Assembly (NCBI RefSeq): GCF_009617595.1
Contig: NZ_WIXK01000003.1
Location: 310,001-374,000, forward strand
DNA length: 64,000 bases
Reading direction: 5' to 3'
Source: Tritonibacter aquimaris
GTDB lineage: Bacteria > Pseudomonadota > Alphaproteobacteria > Rhodobacterales > Rhodobacteraceae
In this document: one piece after another, positions 53,574 to 62,062 of the stretch
Layout of the letters: each line of letters starts with the position of its first letter
Position numbering within the stretch: position 1 is the stretch's first letter
Translations under genes and position numbers: made by a program
Notes under the pieces: generated by a model
What the model was told of the DNA's origin: nothing
What the model saw: the letters and a program-made list of their open reading frames with translations, nothing else
Database searches by the model: none

Positions 53574-54827
53574 ATGTTCCGTTCCACCCTCACCGCTGCT
53601 GTGCTGACAGCTGTAACCGCCGCTGGTGCTTCTGCTGAAGACACCGTCACAATCGAGTTCGCCTATCCTTATTCGGCGACCTTCGACGTGACATATGATG
53701 CGATCATGCCAAAATTCAAGGAGAAGCACCCCAACATCGAGGTGAAGATCCGCGCGTCATATGAAAACTACGAAGACGGCACCAACACCATCCTGCGTGA
53801 AGCGGTTTCCGGCAACCTGCCAGATGTGACCATGCAGGGTCTGAACCGTCAGGCGATCCTGGTTGACAAAGGCATCGCCAAGTCGCTGGAGCCGTTCATC
53901 GCTAAAGAAGCCGATTTTGCCAAAGACGGTTATCACCAGGCGATGCTGAGCCTGTCGACCTTCAACGATGCCGTGCACGGTCTGCCGTTCTCTGTGTCGC
54001 TGCCGGTTGGCTATTACAACATGGATGCGCTGAATGCGGCTGGCATCACTGAGACCCCCAAAACCTGGGATGAGGTGATCGGTGCCTGTGAAAAGCTGCA
54101 GGCCAATGGCGTTAAGCACCCAATGTTCTGGGGCTGGAACATCACCGGCAACTGGTTCTTCCAGGCGCTGATGTGGACTCAGGACAAACCCACCGTCGAA
54201 GGCGCAGCCATGAACCTGGACACGCCCGAAGCGCTGGCGGCCCTGGAAACCATGCAGAAACTGGTCAAAGGCTGCGACATGCAGAACCTGTCGACCAAGG
54301 ATTCGTTCAGCGCCTTTGCGTCGGGTCAGGTTCCGATGTTCTTCTGGTCGACCTCTTCGGTGGGCCGCGTAGACCGCGCCAATGTTGATTTCACGTTCAA
54401 AACCGATGTCTACCCTGGCATGGGCGGCGCACCTTTGGGTCTGCCTGCGGGTGGCAACGCCGCTTTGTTGACCTCGACCTCGGATGATCCTGCGGTTCTG
54501 GAAGCGGCCTGGGCCTGGCTGACATTCATCACCTCCGGTGAAGGCGCAGCCGAAGTGGCAAAAACCACCGGTTACATGCCACCAAACAAAGCGGCCAACG
54601 ATGTGATCCTGGCGGATTTCTATGAGCAGAACGCCAACAAGAAAACCGCGGTGGACCAGCTGCCGTTGTTGCGCGACTGGCAGGCTTATCCTGGTGACAA
54701 CGGTCTGGCGATCACCCAGATCCTGTACGACGGTCTGGAGCGTATCGTGACCGGCGACGCAACCGACATGAAAGAGCTGCAGCAAGAGCTGGTCGAAGAA
54801 GTCAACGACCTGCTGCCCAACAGCTAA
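53574..54827 (+). CDS. ABC importer substrate-binding protein, family 1 (UgpB-like)
   Basis: 417 residues from the ATG at 53574, with GGAGAGAG upstream. Signal peptide ending ASA. The family-1 fold is clear (TIEFAYPYSATFDVTYDAIM, LPDVTMQGLNRQAILVDKG, LPFSVSLPVGYYNMDALNAAG, SFSAFASGQVPMFFWST). UgpB-like proteins bind glycerol-3-phosphate or glycerophosphodiesters, but the same fold also carries sugars. The metallophosphoesterase downstream favours a phosphodiester. A GC-rich hairpin follows. Confidence 0.92.
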   Translation: MFRSTLTAAVLTAVTAAGASAEDTVTIEFAYPYSATFDVTYDAIMPKFKEKHPNIEVKIRASYENYEDGTNTILREAVSGNLPDVTMQGLNRQAILVDKGIAKSLEPFIAKEADFAKDGYHQAMLSLSTFNDAVHGLPFSVSLPVGYYNMDALNAAGITETPKTWDEVIGACEKLQANGVKHPMFWGWNITGNWFFQALMWTQDKPTVEGAAMNLDTPEALAALETMQKLVKGCDMQNLSTKDSFSAFASGQVPMFFWSTSSVGRVDRANVDFTFKTDVYPGMGGAPLGLPAGGNAALLTSTSDDPAVLEAAWAWLTFITSGEGAAEVAKTTGYMPPNKAANDVILADFYEQNANKKTAVDQLPLLRDWQAYPGDNGLAITQILYDGLERIVTGDATDMKELQQELVEEVNDLLPNS

Positions 54828-54838
54828 CCCCCGCGTTT

Positions 54839-54866
54839 CCGGTCGCCCGCCCACACGGGCGGCCGG
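54839..54866 (+). other. Hairpin after binding-protein gene
   Basis: CCGGTCGCCCG / CGGGCGGCCGG, an 11-bp stem (one G-U) and a 6-base loop. No T-run, so probably protects the binding-protein message or partly terminates before the phosphoesterase gene. Confidence 0.65.
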
Positions 54867-54899
54867 ATTCGGTTTCAGACCTTGCTGCGAAATGACCCT

Positions 54900-55727
54900 A
54901 TGAAAATCATCCATATTTCCGACATTCACCTAACCATCCCCGGCGAAGAGATGGGCGGGTTGAACCCCCATGCCCGTCTGGAACAGGCCATGCGCGACAT
55001 TGCCGACAATCATCCTGACGCTGTGCGCATCATTGTAACCGGTGATCTTGCCCATTGGGGTGAACGTGCCGCATACGAAAGCCTCAAACCTTTTGTTGAA
55101 GCAGCCCCCGTGCCGATGCGCCTGATGATCGGCAATCATGACAACCGTTCAGAGTTTCTGCACGTCTTTGCTGACCATCCCCAAGATGAGGCAGGGTTTG
55201 TGAACCACGCTGAAACGGTGGACGGCATCCGGTTTATCTATCTCGACAGCGTAGGGGAACGCACCCATGCAGGGCACTTCTGCGCCAAGCGTCGGCACTG
55301 GCTGCAAAATGAACTGGAGCACTGTGAGCGTGCCCGCATCTTTTTGCACCATAACCCAATGCTGATCGGGCTTCCTGCCGAAGATAAAATCGCGCTGGTG
55401 CCAGAAGACCGCGCCCCGCTGAAAGATCTGCTAGAGCGTTATAACGACCGGATCGACTATATCCATTTTGGCCATGTGCACGCCCCCATTCACGGGCAGT
55501 TTGCGGGCATTCCCTTTGCCAGCGTTCCGTCAACCGGCAATCAGTCTTTGCCTGACCTGCAGGAACAAGACATGCTGAAAAGTGCGCCGATGCAGCCAGG
55601 CTATTACGTGGTGCTGATCGACGGGTCTGACACCACAATTCACCAGATCCCCTTTGCCTGGGATGGTGTGGTGCGCACCTCGGGCACTGCTTGGGAAGAT
55701 TGGGAAAAACAGCCTGCAACGGCATAG
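54900..55727 (+). CDS. Metallophosphoesterase (class III cyclic-nucleotide/glycerophosphodiester phosphodiesterase-like)
   Basis: 275 residues from the ATG at 54900. All five metal motifs are present: SDIHL (residue 8 on), TGDLAHWGE, IGNHDNR, LHHNP and FGHVHAPIHG. The family includes GpdQ and CpdA. Following an importer of UgpB type, it most likely hydrolyses an imported phosphodiester in the cytosol (no signal peptide). Linked to the ABC genes by 72 bases including a hairpin. Followed by a strong terminator. Confidence 0.92.
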   Translation: MKIIHISDIHLTIPGEEMGGLNPHARLEQAMRDIADNHPDAVRIIVTGDLAHWGERAAYESLKPFVEAAPVPMRLMIGNHDNRSEFLHVFADHPQDEAGFVNHAETVDGIRFIYLDSVGERTHAGHFCAKRRHWLQNELEHCERARIFLHHNPMLIGLPAEDKIALVPEDRAPLKDLLERYNDRIDYIHFGHVHAPIHGQFAGIPFASVPSTGNQSLPDLQEQDMLKSAPMQPGYYVVLIDGSDTTIHQIPFAWDGVVRTSGTAWEDWEKQPATA

Positions 55728-55789
55728 TAAGCGCCGTCTTCAGGCCCGCGTCTTGGGGCTGTCAGACTTTGCGATCCATTGGACCATGG

Positions 55790-55830
55790 GGAGCTTGCGG
55801 CAAATACTGCCGCAAGCTCCAATAGTTTTT
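55790..55830 (+). terminator. Terminator between phosphoesterase and LDH2-type genes
   Basis: GGAGCTTGCGGCA / TGCCGCAAGCTCC, perfect 13-bp stem with a 5-base loop, then AATAGTTTTT. Lies between convergent genes; the complementary strand also reads into an A/T-poor tail, so it mainly serves the plus-strand operon. Confidence 0.9.
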
Positions 55831-55832
55831 GC

Positions 55833-56840
55833 TCACAGCAATGCGCGAATTTTCTCAAGCATGGCTGCGTTGACGGCAACACCTTGTTCCGCGGCTTTCT
55901 GGCGGCAGGTTTTGCGGCCGTCGCCCGGCAGGCGTGCGCCATCTTGATCGTGGATTGACGCAATAAGCGCGGTGAGCTTTTCCTGAAACGCGCCGCCGGA
56001 TGTTGCTTCAGGGTCAACCGCAATAAAGAACTGGCCGGTTTTCGGCGGGCCACCCGCGGTGCCTGAGAACGGGCTTGCAACCGAGCCAAGCGTCGCACCG
56101 GTCATGGCGGCGGCCATCAGTTCAACGGTCAGCGCGATACCAACACCTTTGTAGCCGCCAGAAGGCACCATTGAGCCCTTGAGACCGGCATCAGGATCGG
56201 TGGTTGGCTTGCCGTCGCTGTCCAGCACCCAGCCCTCGGGAACCGCTTTGCCCTCGCGGGAATGTTTCATCACTTCGCTTTTGGCGATGGTGCTGGCCGA
56301 TTGGTCAATCAGCAGGGCCGCGTTGCCATCTGCATCGGGCGCGGAAATCGAGAATGGGTTGGTACCAACAACAGGTTTTGCACCACCAGACGGCGCAATG
56401 GAGGCAGGCGCGTTGGTAAAGCCAATGCCCAGAAGACCCGCCTGTGCCAGACGTTGGGTGTGCACACCCAGAACACCGCAGTTGTACGAGTTATTGATCG
56501 CCAGAACCGCAACACCCTGCTCTTTGGCGAGCGGAATAAGCTTCTGAAACCCCTGATCGATTGCGCTATGAGCAAAGCCGGTTGCCGCATCAACGGACAC
56601 CACGGATGGACGTGGCAGGCTGACAACGGGAACGGCCTTGCCGTCCACCTTGCCGCATTCAACATGCTGCGCGTAGATCGGAATATAGGCCAGCCCGTGT
56701 GAAGCCACACCATCGGCCTCGGTCATGGCGGTTGCCACGGCCAGAGGGCGTGCATTTTCTTCGGATGTGCCCGCTTTGACCAACGCGCGGAAGGCCAGAT
56801 CTTCGATTTCGCTCAAGGACAGGGTTTCAGTAGCAGTCAT
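55833..56840 (-). CDS. Ldh family oxidoreductase (malate/L-lactate dehydrogenase type 2)
   Basis: 335 residues. TEADGVASHGLAYIP with the catalytic His, PVVGTNPFSISAPD, and PSGGYKGVGIALTVELM are the LDH2 family markers. Members reduce 2-keto acids or cyclic imines such as delta1-pyrroline-2-carboxylate or delta1-piperideine-2-carboxylate, and others oxidise sulfolactate. Last gene of the minus-strand set, 57 bases after the DUF3726 gene. With an ALDH and a BCCT transporter in the same set, a cyclic imine from an N-methylated zwitterion is one possible substrate; this is speculative. Confidence 0.9.
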   Translation of the reverse strand: MTATETLSLSEIEDLAFRALVKAGTSEENARPLAVATAMTEADGVASHGLAYIPIYAQHVECGKVDGKAVPVVSLPRPSVVSVDAATGFAHSAIDQGFQKLIPLAKEQGVAVLAINNSYNCGVLGVHTQRLAQAGLLGIGFTNAPASIAPSGGAKPVVGTNPFSISAPDADGNAALLIDQSASTIAKSEVMKHSREGKAVPEGWVLDSDGKPTTDPDAGLKGSMVPSGGYKGVGIALTVELMAAAMTGATLGSVASPFSGTAGGPPKTGQFFIAVDPEATSGGAFQEKLTALIASIHDQDGARLPGDGRKTCRQKAAEQGVAVNAAMLEKIRALL

Positions 56841-56897
56841 ATAGGATCTTTCTTTGTTTGTTGGAGCTGCGCCTCCGAATGAGGAGCGATGCTCATA

Positions 56898-57548
56898 TCA
56901 ATCGTTATCGCTGAGGCCCGCACCAGCACCGCGCAGGCGGCTTTCTTCGGTTGCAGGCGCAAAGGTGCGATGGGCGAAATCGGCCAGGACCTGCCAGCTG
57001 TCTTCGCTTGGCTCAGCCCGCATCAGGGCTTCGCGATGGCCGGTCATTTCCGCCGGCGCAGTGAACACCAGCCGATCGGCCTGATCTGTTTGCAGATCTT
57101 CGCTGCTGCCCTGCACACAAAGCTGACGCCCGTTTGTGGCCAGACGCACGCCAGACCATGTCACCGCAACAGGCTGGCCCAGACGCAGCGCAGCACCACC
57201 CATAAAGGGCACCGCCAGCAACGGCAGGCTCACGCTTTCCAAGGTGATGCTGCCGCGATCTCGCAGCTGAACAGCACAGTCGCTAAGGGCAGCACCCGCA
57301 ATCAAAGGGCTCATTCGGCGTGCCGGTGCATGCCAGATATCCGCACGCAGCGAAACGGGGGCAACATCAACCTCAGGAATGCGATCATTGAGCTGCAGCA
57401 GAGCCGCCAGCATTTCCACACCAGGGAAGCCAAAAGACGACAACCAGCGCGTGCCTTTGGCTGCCTCTTCCGCCAATCCCCACGACAGGCCAGCCCCACG
57501 GGCCGCGCGTTTGCTCATGGCCTCGATTTCATTCAGCGAGTGGCTCAT
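56898..57548 (-). CDS. DUF3726 family protein
   Basis: 216 residues starting MSHSLNEIEAMSKRAARGAGLSWGLAEEAAKGTRW, the conserved N-terminus of DUF3726. Function unknown. No signal peptide or membrane helices. It overlaps the 564-residue gene upstream by 4 bases, so both proteins are probably made in equal amounts and may form one enzyme. Confidence 0.85.
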   Translation of the reverse strand: MSHSLNEIEAMSKRAARGAGLSWGLAEEAAKGTRWLSSFGFPGVEMLAALLQLNDRIPEVDVAPVSLRADIWHAPARRMSPLIAGAALSDCAVQLRDRGSITLESVSLPLLAVPFMGGAALRLGQPVAVTWSGVRLATNGRQLCVQGSSEDLQTDQADRLVFTAPAEMTGHREALMRAEPSEDSWQVLADFAHRTFAPATEESRLRGAGAGLSDND

Positions 57549-59239
57549 GCCTCGTTCTCCTCAAGCGCGGGATAGACCCAGAATTCTGCGGTTTCGGGGT
57601 TTAGCTCATGGGGCAAAGGTGCATTGCCATACATGCAGATCCGCACCCAGCGATCCGAGCGCGGATCAAACTGTGTTGCACCAAAGAACGCCAGTTTGCA
57701 GCGCAACATATCAATCGGCAGCACCCGATCGGAAATCGTATTGTCGCGGATCTCGGCATAAGGCGCGCGCCCAACGATTTGCACACGGCGCAGCACATGA
57801 CGGTGCTCTGGATGGCGCAGAAGGAACTCGGCCACCCGCGCCTCATCCGGCCAATGCGCAATCGCACGATACAGCTGCGCGGCATCGCGCCCCGGCGCAA
57901 GCGGCTGCTCATAGGCTTCAATCGGCTCTTCGAACCGTTCACCCAGACGCGGTTCAAGCTTTTCTTCCGACACATACCAGGCGCGGGCACGGTTTTCCGG
58001 CGCATCCCAATCGGTTTCCAGAGCCCAGGCGTAGATCTCTTCGAGCAGCTTGCGCATCTCAGCGATGGTCATGGCACCTGCGATGCGGAAAGTCGCGGTA
58101 TTGTCGGCTGCCATTTCCAGCGCCAGATCATCAACAAGCGCGCCATAAGGCTCCAGCATCAGCGACGCGAGCCACTCCTGCCCCTCAAGGCTGAGGTGGG
58201 TTTCACCCCATCGGCACAGTTCATCCCAGGGGCGCGTGCGCTCCAATGGGGTTTCTTGTGCCAGATACTGTTCGATATGTTGAACGTCTTGGCGCAACTC
58301 TTTCAGCTTCTCGATCTGGATCGGGTGTTGGCTAGACCAGTTGGCGATAGAAATTTTACTGCGCTGCAAAAGCTGTTCAAACAAAGCAATATCAGCAGCT
58401 TCTGCGTGTTCAACATTGCGCACGCGGCTGATTGCGGTTTCCCGTGCCGAGACCCAATTGTTGAACAAAACCGGGTGATTGAGCAGGAAAGGCGCCATGC
58501 CCAGACCGGTAGAATTGCCAATGCCAATGCTGCGCGCAATATCTGGTGAAAGGGCGGCGGCTTCGGCGCCCTGCTCCTGTGCACGGCAATCAGCCATATA
58601 TTGCACCAGATCAAGCACAAACCAGCGGGTCAGATAGACCGAGAGCATCTCAACCTGGAACGGTACAGAGAATTCCGCGCGCGTTGCGATCATTTCACGG
58701 TCGGCAGCGCCAAGTTTGCCAGAGCCATAGACCGCGGTGGTGCGCATCAGGTAGCCAACCGCTTCGATCTGTTCGACATCCGGCTGGTTGCCCGCCGCAA
58801 GCGCGCTGACCACATGTTCCCACAGACGCACAGAACGGTTCGCGCGCGACACAGACAGTTCCGTGCCGGTCACACGGCCCGCCTCTTGCACCGGAACATT
58901 CTGGCGCAGCCGGTCAATGTCCTCGGTTTGTGGAATGCCATCAAACAGGGTGAACGTGGCGTCCCATGCTTCGGCGATCACCCGGTCAGAGCGTTTTTCC
59001 GCAGGCAGATCATGGGCAAAAGCCACCAAAGAATACGAGCGATCCGGCCCATGCGCAGTATAAACCGCGTGGCCTTCGCCCTGCGCGTTGATCGAGAATT
59101 CCTGCTGCTCAAACCGCCAGCCTTCGCGCGCCAGACGACGGGTCAGCACCCGCATGAAGGACAGTCGCGATTGATGGAAAGACCCCAATCGCGCCAGTCG
59201 CATGACGGTGTTCGGGTCTCTGCATAGGATCTCATTCAT
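57545..59239 (-). CDS. Uncharacterised 564-residue protein
   Basis: No family recognised. The N-terminus (MNEILCRDPNTVMRLARLGSFHQSRLSFMRVLTRRL) is basic and helical. Features include FSINAQGEGHAVYTAHGPDRSYSLVAFAH near residue 48, RTTAVYGSGKLGAADR near residue 168, GIGNSTGLGMAPFLLNHP near residue 250, and a WVRICMYGNAPLPHELNP end. It has no membrane segment. The GIGNSTGLGMAPF loop recalls nucleotide- or phosphate-binding glycine loops. Coupled to DUF3726 (4-base overlap) and downstream of BCCT after a hairpin. Probably an enzyme of the same pathway. Confidence 0.85.
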   Translation of the reverse strand: MNEILCRDPNTVMRLARLGSFHQSRLSFMRVLTRRLAREGWRFEQQEFSINAQGEGHAVYTAHGPDRSYSLVAFAHDLPAEKRSDRVIAEAWDATFTLFDGIPQTEDIDRLRQNVPVQEAGRVTGTELSVSRANRSVRLWEHVVSALAAGNQPDVEQIEAVGYLMRTTAVYGSGKLGAADREMIATRAEFSVPFQVEMLSVYLTRWFVLDLVQYMADCRAQEQGAEAAALSPDIARSIGIGNSTGLGMAPFLLNHPVLFNNWVSARETAISRVRNVEHAEAADIALFEQLLQRSKISIANWSSQHPIQIEKLKELRQDVQHIEQYLAQETPLERTRPWDELCRWGETHLSLEGQEWLASLMLEPYGALVDDLALEMAADNTATFRIAGAMTIAEMRKLLEEIYAWALETDWDAPENRARAWYVSEEKLEPRLGERFEEPIEAYEQPLAPGRDAAQLYRAIAHWPDEARVAEFLLRHPEHRHVLRRVQIVGRAPYAEIRDNTISDRVLPIDMLRCKLAFFGATQFDPRSDRWVRICMYGNAPLPHELNPETAEFWVYPALEENEA

Positions 59240-59307
59240 CTGAATATGCCTTTGTTATCAGACGTCACGCAGCCGAGCAGGCAGAGTTGGACGCATCAAT
59301 TAGGTGA

Positions 59308-59330
59308 CCGGGCATCTAAAAGATGCCCGG
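59308..59330 (-). other. Hairpin between BCCT and 564-residue genes
   Basis: CCGGGCATCT / AGATGCCCGG, a perfect 10-bp stem with a 3-base loop. No T-run in the minus direction; likely a message-stability or attenuation hairpin after the transporter gene. Confidence 0.7.
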
Positions 59331-59337
59331 AGTTCGT

Positions 59338-60879
59338 TCAGCTTTCTTTGCCTTTGGCAATAGTAATGCGTAGCGCATCCCAAAGCGTCGGCAAGAGGAT
59401 CAATGAAACCGGCACCGCCGTGATCACGATGAAGCTCTGCAGTTTGGAGACCCCGCCCGATCCCACAGAGATCAAGATCACCGCCATGACGCCCATGGCA
59501 ATTCCCCAGAATACGCGCACTGCGGTCGGTGGTGTGTCGCCCGTGCTCATGCTGGTCGAGATCACAAAGCTCATGGAGTCACCGGTGGTGGCAACAAAGA
59601 TCGTGGTCAGGATCAGGAACAGGACAGAAACGATAAAGCCAAGCGGCAGGTTCTGTGTGATCGCGAGCAGTGCTGCAGGCAGGTTGAAGCCTTCAAATGC
59701 GCTAGAGATCGTGCCCGGATTGACCAGCTCCATCGAAATGCCGGTGCCGCCCAGAATGGTGAACCAGAAGTTGGTCACAATCGGTGCGATCAGCGACAGC
59801 ATCACAATGATGGTGCGGATCGAACGACCACGCGACACGCGCGCGATAAAGATCGCCATCAGCGGACCATAGCCCATGAACCAGCCCCAGAAGAACACGG
59901 TCCACCAACCCAGCCAGCCCGGATCACCAAATACACCCGCCTCACCGCGGAACAGCGCCATCTGGAAGAAGTTGGCCAGATATGTCGCAAAGCCCGAGAA
60001 GAACGAGTTGAAGATAAAGCCCGTGGGGCCAGCAAACAGCACGAACAGCAGCAGACCGGCCGCAAGGATCACATTGATTTTGGACAGCAGCTGAATACCG
60101 CGCGACAGGCCGCTGATCGCAGACAGCGTATACAGCGCAACCAAGCCACCAATCACCAGTGCCTGAGTGAGAAAGACATCCGCAATACCAAAGAGATCAG
60201 ATAGACCATAGCTCACCTGCAGGCCAAGGAAGCCAATCGGGCCAACGGTACCAGCAACAACCGCAATGATCGAAGATGCATCCGCAATAAGGCCAATCGG
60301 GCCGTTGATGGCTTTGTCGCCAAACACCGGATACAGCAATGTACGCGGTGCCAGCGGCAGGCCTTTTTCATAGTGGTAATGCATCAGCATCACGGTCGAA
60401 AGCGACCCCAGAATTGCCCAGGCCAAGAAGCCCCAGTGCATGAAGCTTTGTGCAATGGCCGGGTTTACCGCATCAGCAGTGCCACCTTCATTGCCAAACA
60501 GCGGCGGCGCATAGAGGAAATGTGCAATCGGTTCACCCGCCGCCCAAAAGACGCCGCCTCCCGCCAGAAGGGTACACATGATCATGGAACCCCACTGGAA
60601 AGTGGTGAACTCGGGGCGTTCCAGCCCGCCCATGACGGCTTTGCCACCGGGCAGGACGCAAAGCAGCAAGCCCAACAGGAATGTGGCCAGCAGCAGAACC
60701 TGCCAGTAGAGACCAAAATAGGTAGCCGCAAAGTTGAAGCCCCAATCCACCGCAGCAGACAGTGTTTCAAGGCTGAAAAGCGCCGCGAGGCAGAACACGG
60801 CAATAAAGCCGCCTGATATCAGGAACAGCGGCTTATTCAGCCCCCCCTGTGGTGTTTGTGTAGTGGTGGTGTCTGACAT
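59338..60879 (-). CDS. BCCT family transporter
   Basis: 513 residues from the ATG at 60879 (MSDTTTTQTPQGGLN), with GGGAGGGG upstream. Twelve membrane helices. The BCCT signature is clear (GWWTVFFWGWFMGYGPLMAI then IARVSRGRSIRT); the usual WWxxWxxWW box reads WTVFFWGWF, with the last Trp replaced by Phe. The family takes up betaine, carnitine, choline, DMSP and similar zwitterions by sodium or proton coupling. It is the only transporter of the set, so its substrate is probably what the adjacent enzymes break down. Confidence 0.93.
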   Translation of the reverse strand: MSDTTTTQTPQGGLNKPLFLISGGFIAVFCLAALFSLETLSAAVDWGFNFAATYFGLYWQVLLLATFLLGLLLCVLPGGKAVMGGLERPEFTTFQWGSMIMCTLLAGGGVFWAAGEPIAHFLYAPPLFGNEGGTADAVNPAIAQSFMHWGFLAWAILGSLSTVMLMHYHYEKGLPLAPRTLLYPVFGDKAINGPIGLIADASSIIAVVAGTVGPIGFLGLQVSYGLSDLFGIADVFLTQALVIGGLVALYTLSAISGLSRGIQLLSKINVILAAGLLLFVLFAGPTGFIFNSFFSGFATYLANFFQMALFRGEAGVFGDPGWLGWWTVFFWGWFMGYGPLMAIFIARVSRGRSIRTIIVMLSLIAPIVTNFWFTILGGTGISMELVNPGTISSAFEGFNLPAALLAITQNLPLGFIVSVLFLILTTIFVATTGDSMSFVISTSMSTGDTPPTAVRVFWGIAMGVMAVILISVGSGGVSKLQSFIVITAVPVSLILLPTLWDALRITIAKGKES

Positions 60880-60941
60880 TTTCCCCTCCCTAGGAACGAC
60901 CCCGACGGGTCGAATGCAGCGACCCGAGGTTGTTTTCCCTC

Positions 60942-61934
60942 TTAGTCGTTGGTCTGTGGTGTGAAGTTTTCCGCAAAGAAACGATGCCAATTGCCGCCCA
61001 TGATCATGGCAACTTCTTGGTCATTCATGCCGGTGTCGCGCAGCCCGGATTCGATATTGCCGAAATCACGGTTGTCGCGGAACCAGCTGGGCATCGACGG
61101 GAACCCTGGTGCGGATTTAGAGCCCTCGCCGTAGTCAATTTCTTTGGTCCAGCGTCCAACCCGCATCCATTCCACGATGCTGTCGGGCTGATCCTGGCAC
61201 AGATCCGTCCCAATCCCGAGGTTTTCAACGCCAAACTTATCCGCAGTGCGGGCAATCATTTCACAAAAGCCCTGCAGGGTGCACCCGGATTTATCCTTCA
61301 GGTGATGCGGATAGATCGAGAAGCCAAACATGCCACCATTCTCAGTCACCGCGCGGATGACATCGTCACGTTTGTTGCGCAGCGCCGGGTGCCAATCATA
61401 GGGGTTGGCGTGGTTGATGGTGATCGGGCGCTCTGACAGATCCGCCGCCTCAATGGTGGAGCGATCCGCGGAATGGCTCATATCGATGACCATCCCCACC
61501 CGGTTCATCTCTTTGATGACCTGACGCCCCATGCGGGTGATGCCGGGATCTTCTGCTTCATAACAACCGGTCGCGAGCAGTGACTGGTTGTTATAGGTAA
61601 GCTGCATAAAGCGCCCACCCAGGGTGTGCAGGATCTCGATCAGATCAATATCGTCTTCCATCGGTGATGGGTTTTGAAAGCCAAAGAACACCGCGGTACG
61701 GCCGGTTTCACGCGCCCGTTCAATATCGCTGGCCCATTGGCCTTTCATGATCAGATCCGGGAATTGCTGGAACCAGCGGTTCCACTGCTCAAAGTTGAGC
61801 ACGGTTTCCCGAAAGTTTTCGTGATAGGCGATGGTGACCTGAATGGCGTCCACCTTGCCTTCACGCAGCTGGCGGAACACTTTTTCCGACCAGTTCACAT
61901 ATTGCAGGCAGTCGATGCGATAATTAGCGGTCAT
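60942..61934 (-). CDS. M19-like (renal dipeptidase family) hydrolase
   Basis: 330 residues. GFQNPSPMEDDIDLIEIL, TYNNQSLLATGCYE, MNRVGMVIDMSHSADRSTIEA, NHANPYDWHPALRNKRDD, GIGTDLCQD and GGNWHRFFAENF are the family landmarks. The usual N-terminal HxD zinc pair is replaced by RIDCLQY, as in the subgroup that includes a protein beside the dimethylglycine/betaine genes of Pseudomonas (from memory). So it may not be a dipeptidase but a hydrolase for a betaine-related amide. Between ALDH and BCCT genes. Confidence 0.88.
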   Translation of the reverse strand: MTANYRIDCLQYVNWSEKVFRQLREGKVDAIQVTIAYHENFRETVLNFEQWNRWFQQFPDLIMKGQWASDIERARETGRTAVFFGFQNPSPMEDDIDLIEILHTLGGRFMQLTYNNQSLLATGCYEAEDPGITRMGRQVIKEMNRVGMVIDMSHSADRSTIEAADLSERPITINHANPYDWHPALRNKRDDVIRAVTENGGMFGFSIYPHHLKDKSGCTLQGFCEMIARTADKFGVENLGIGTDLCQDQPDSIVEWMRVGRWTKEIDYGEGSKSAPGFPSMPSWFRDNRDFGNIESGLRDTGMNDQEVAMIMGGNWHRFFAENFTPQTND

Positions 61935-62062
61935 GGCAGTCCTCCCCCCGGTTACGCATAACGTCCCGGTTCACGCCCGAGTGTCCGGTCTGGGCGCGTG
62001 ATCTTATTCCGATGATTGGATTGGGCAGGCCCAAAGGCCCGCCCATTGGCTAGATAGCCAAA

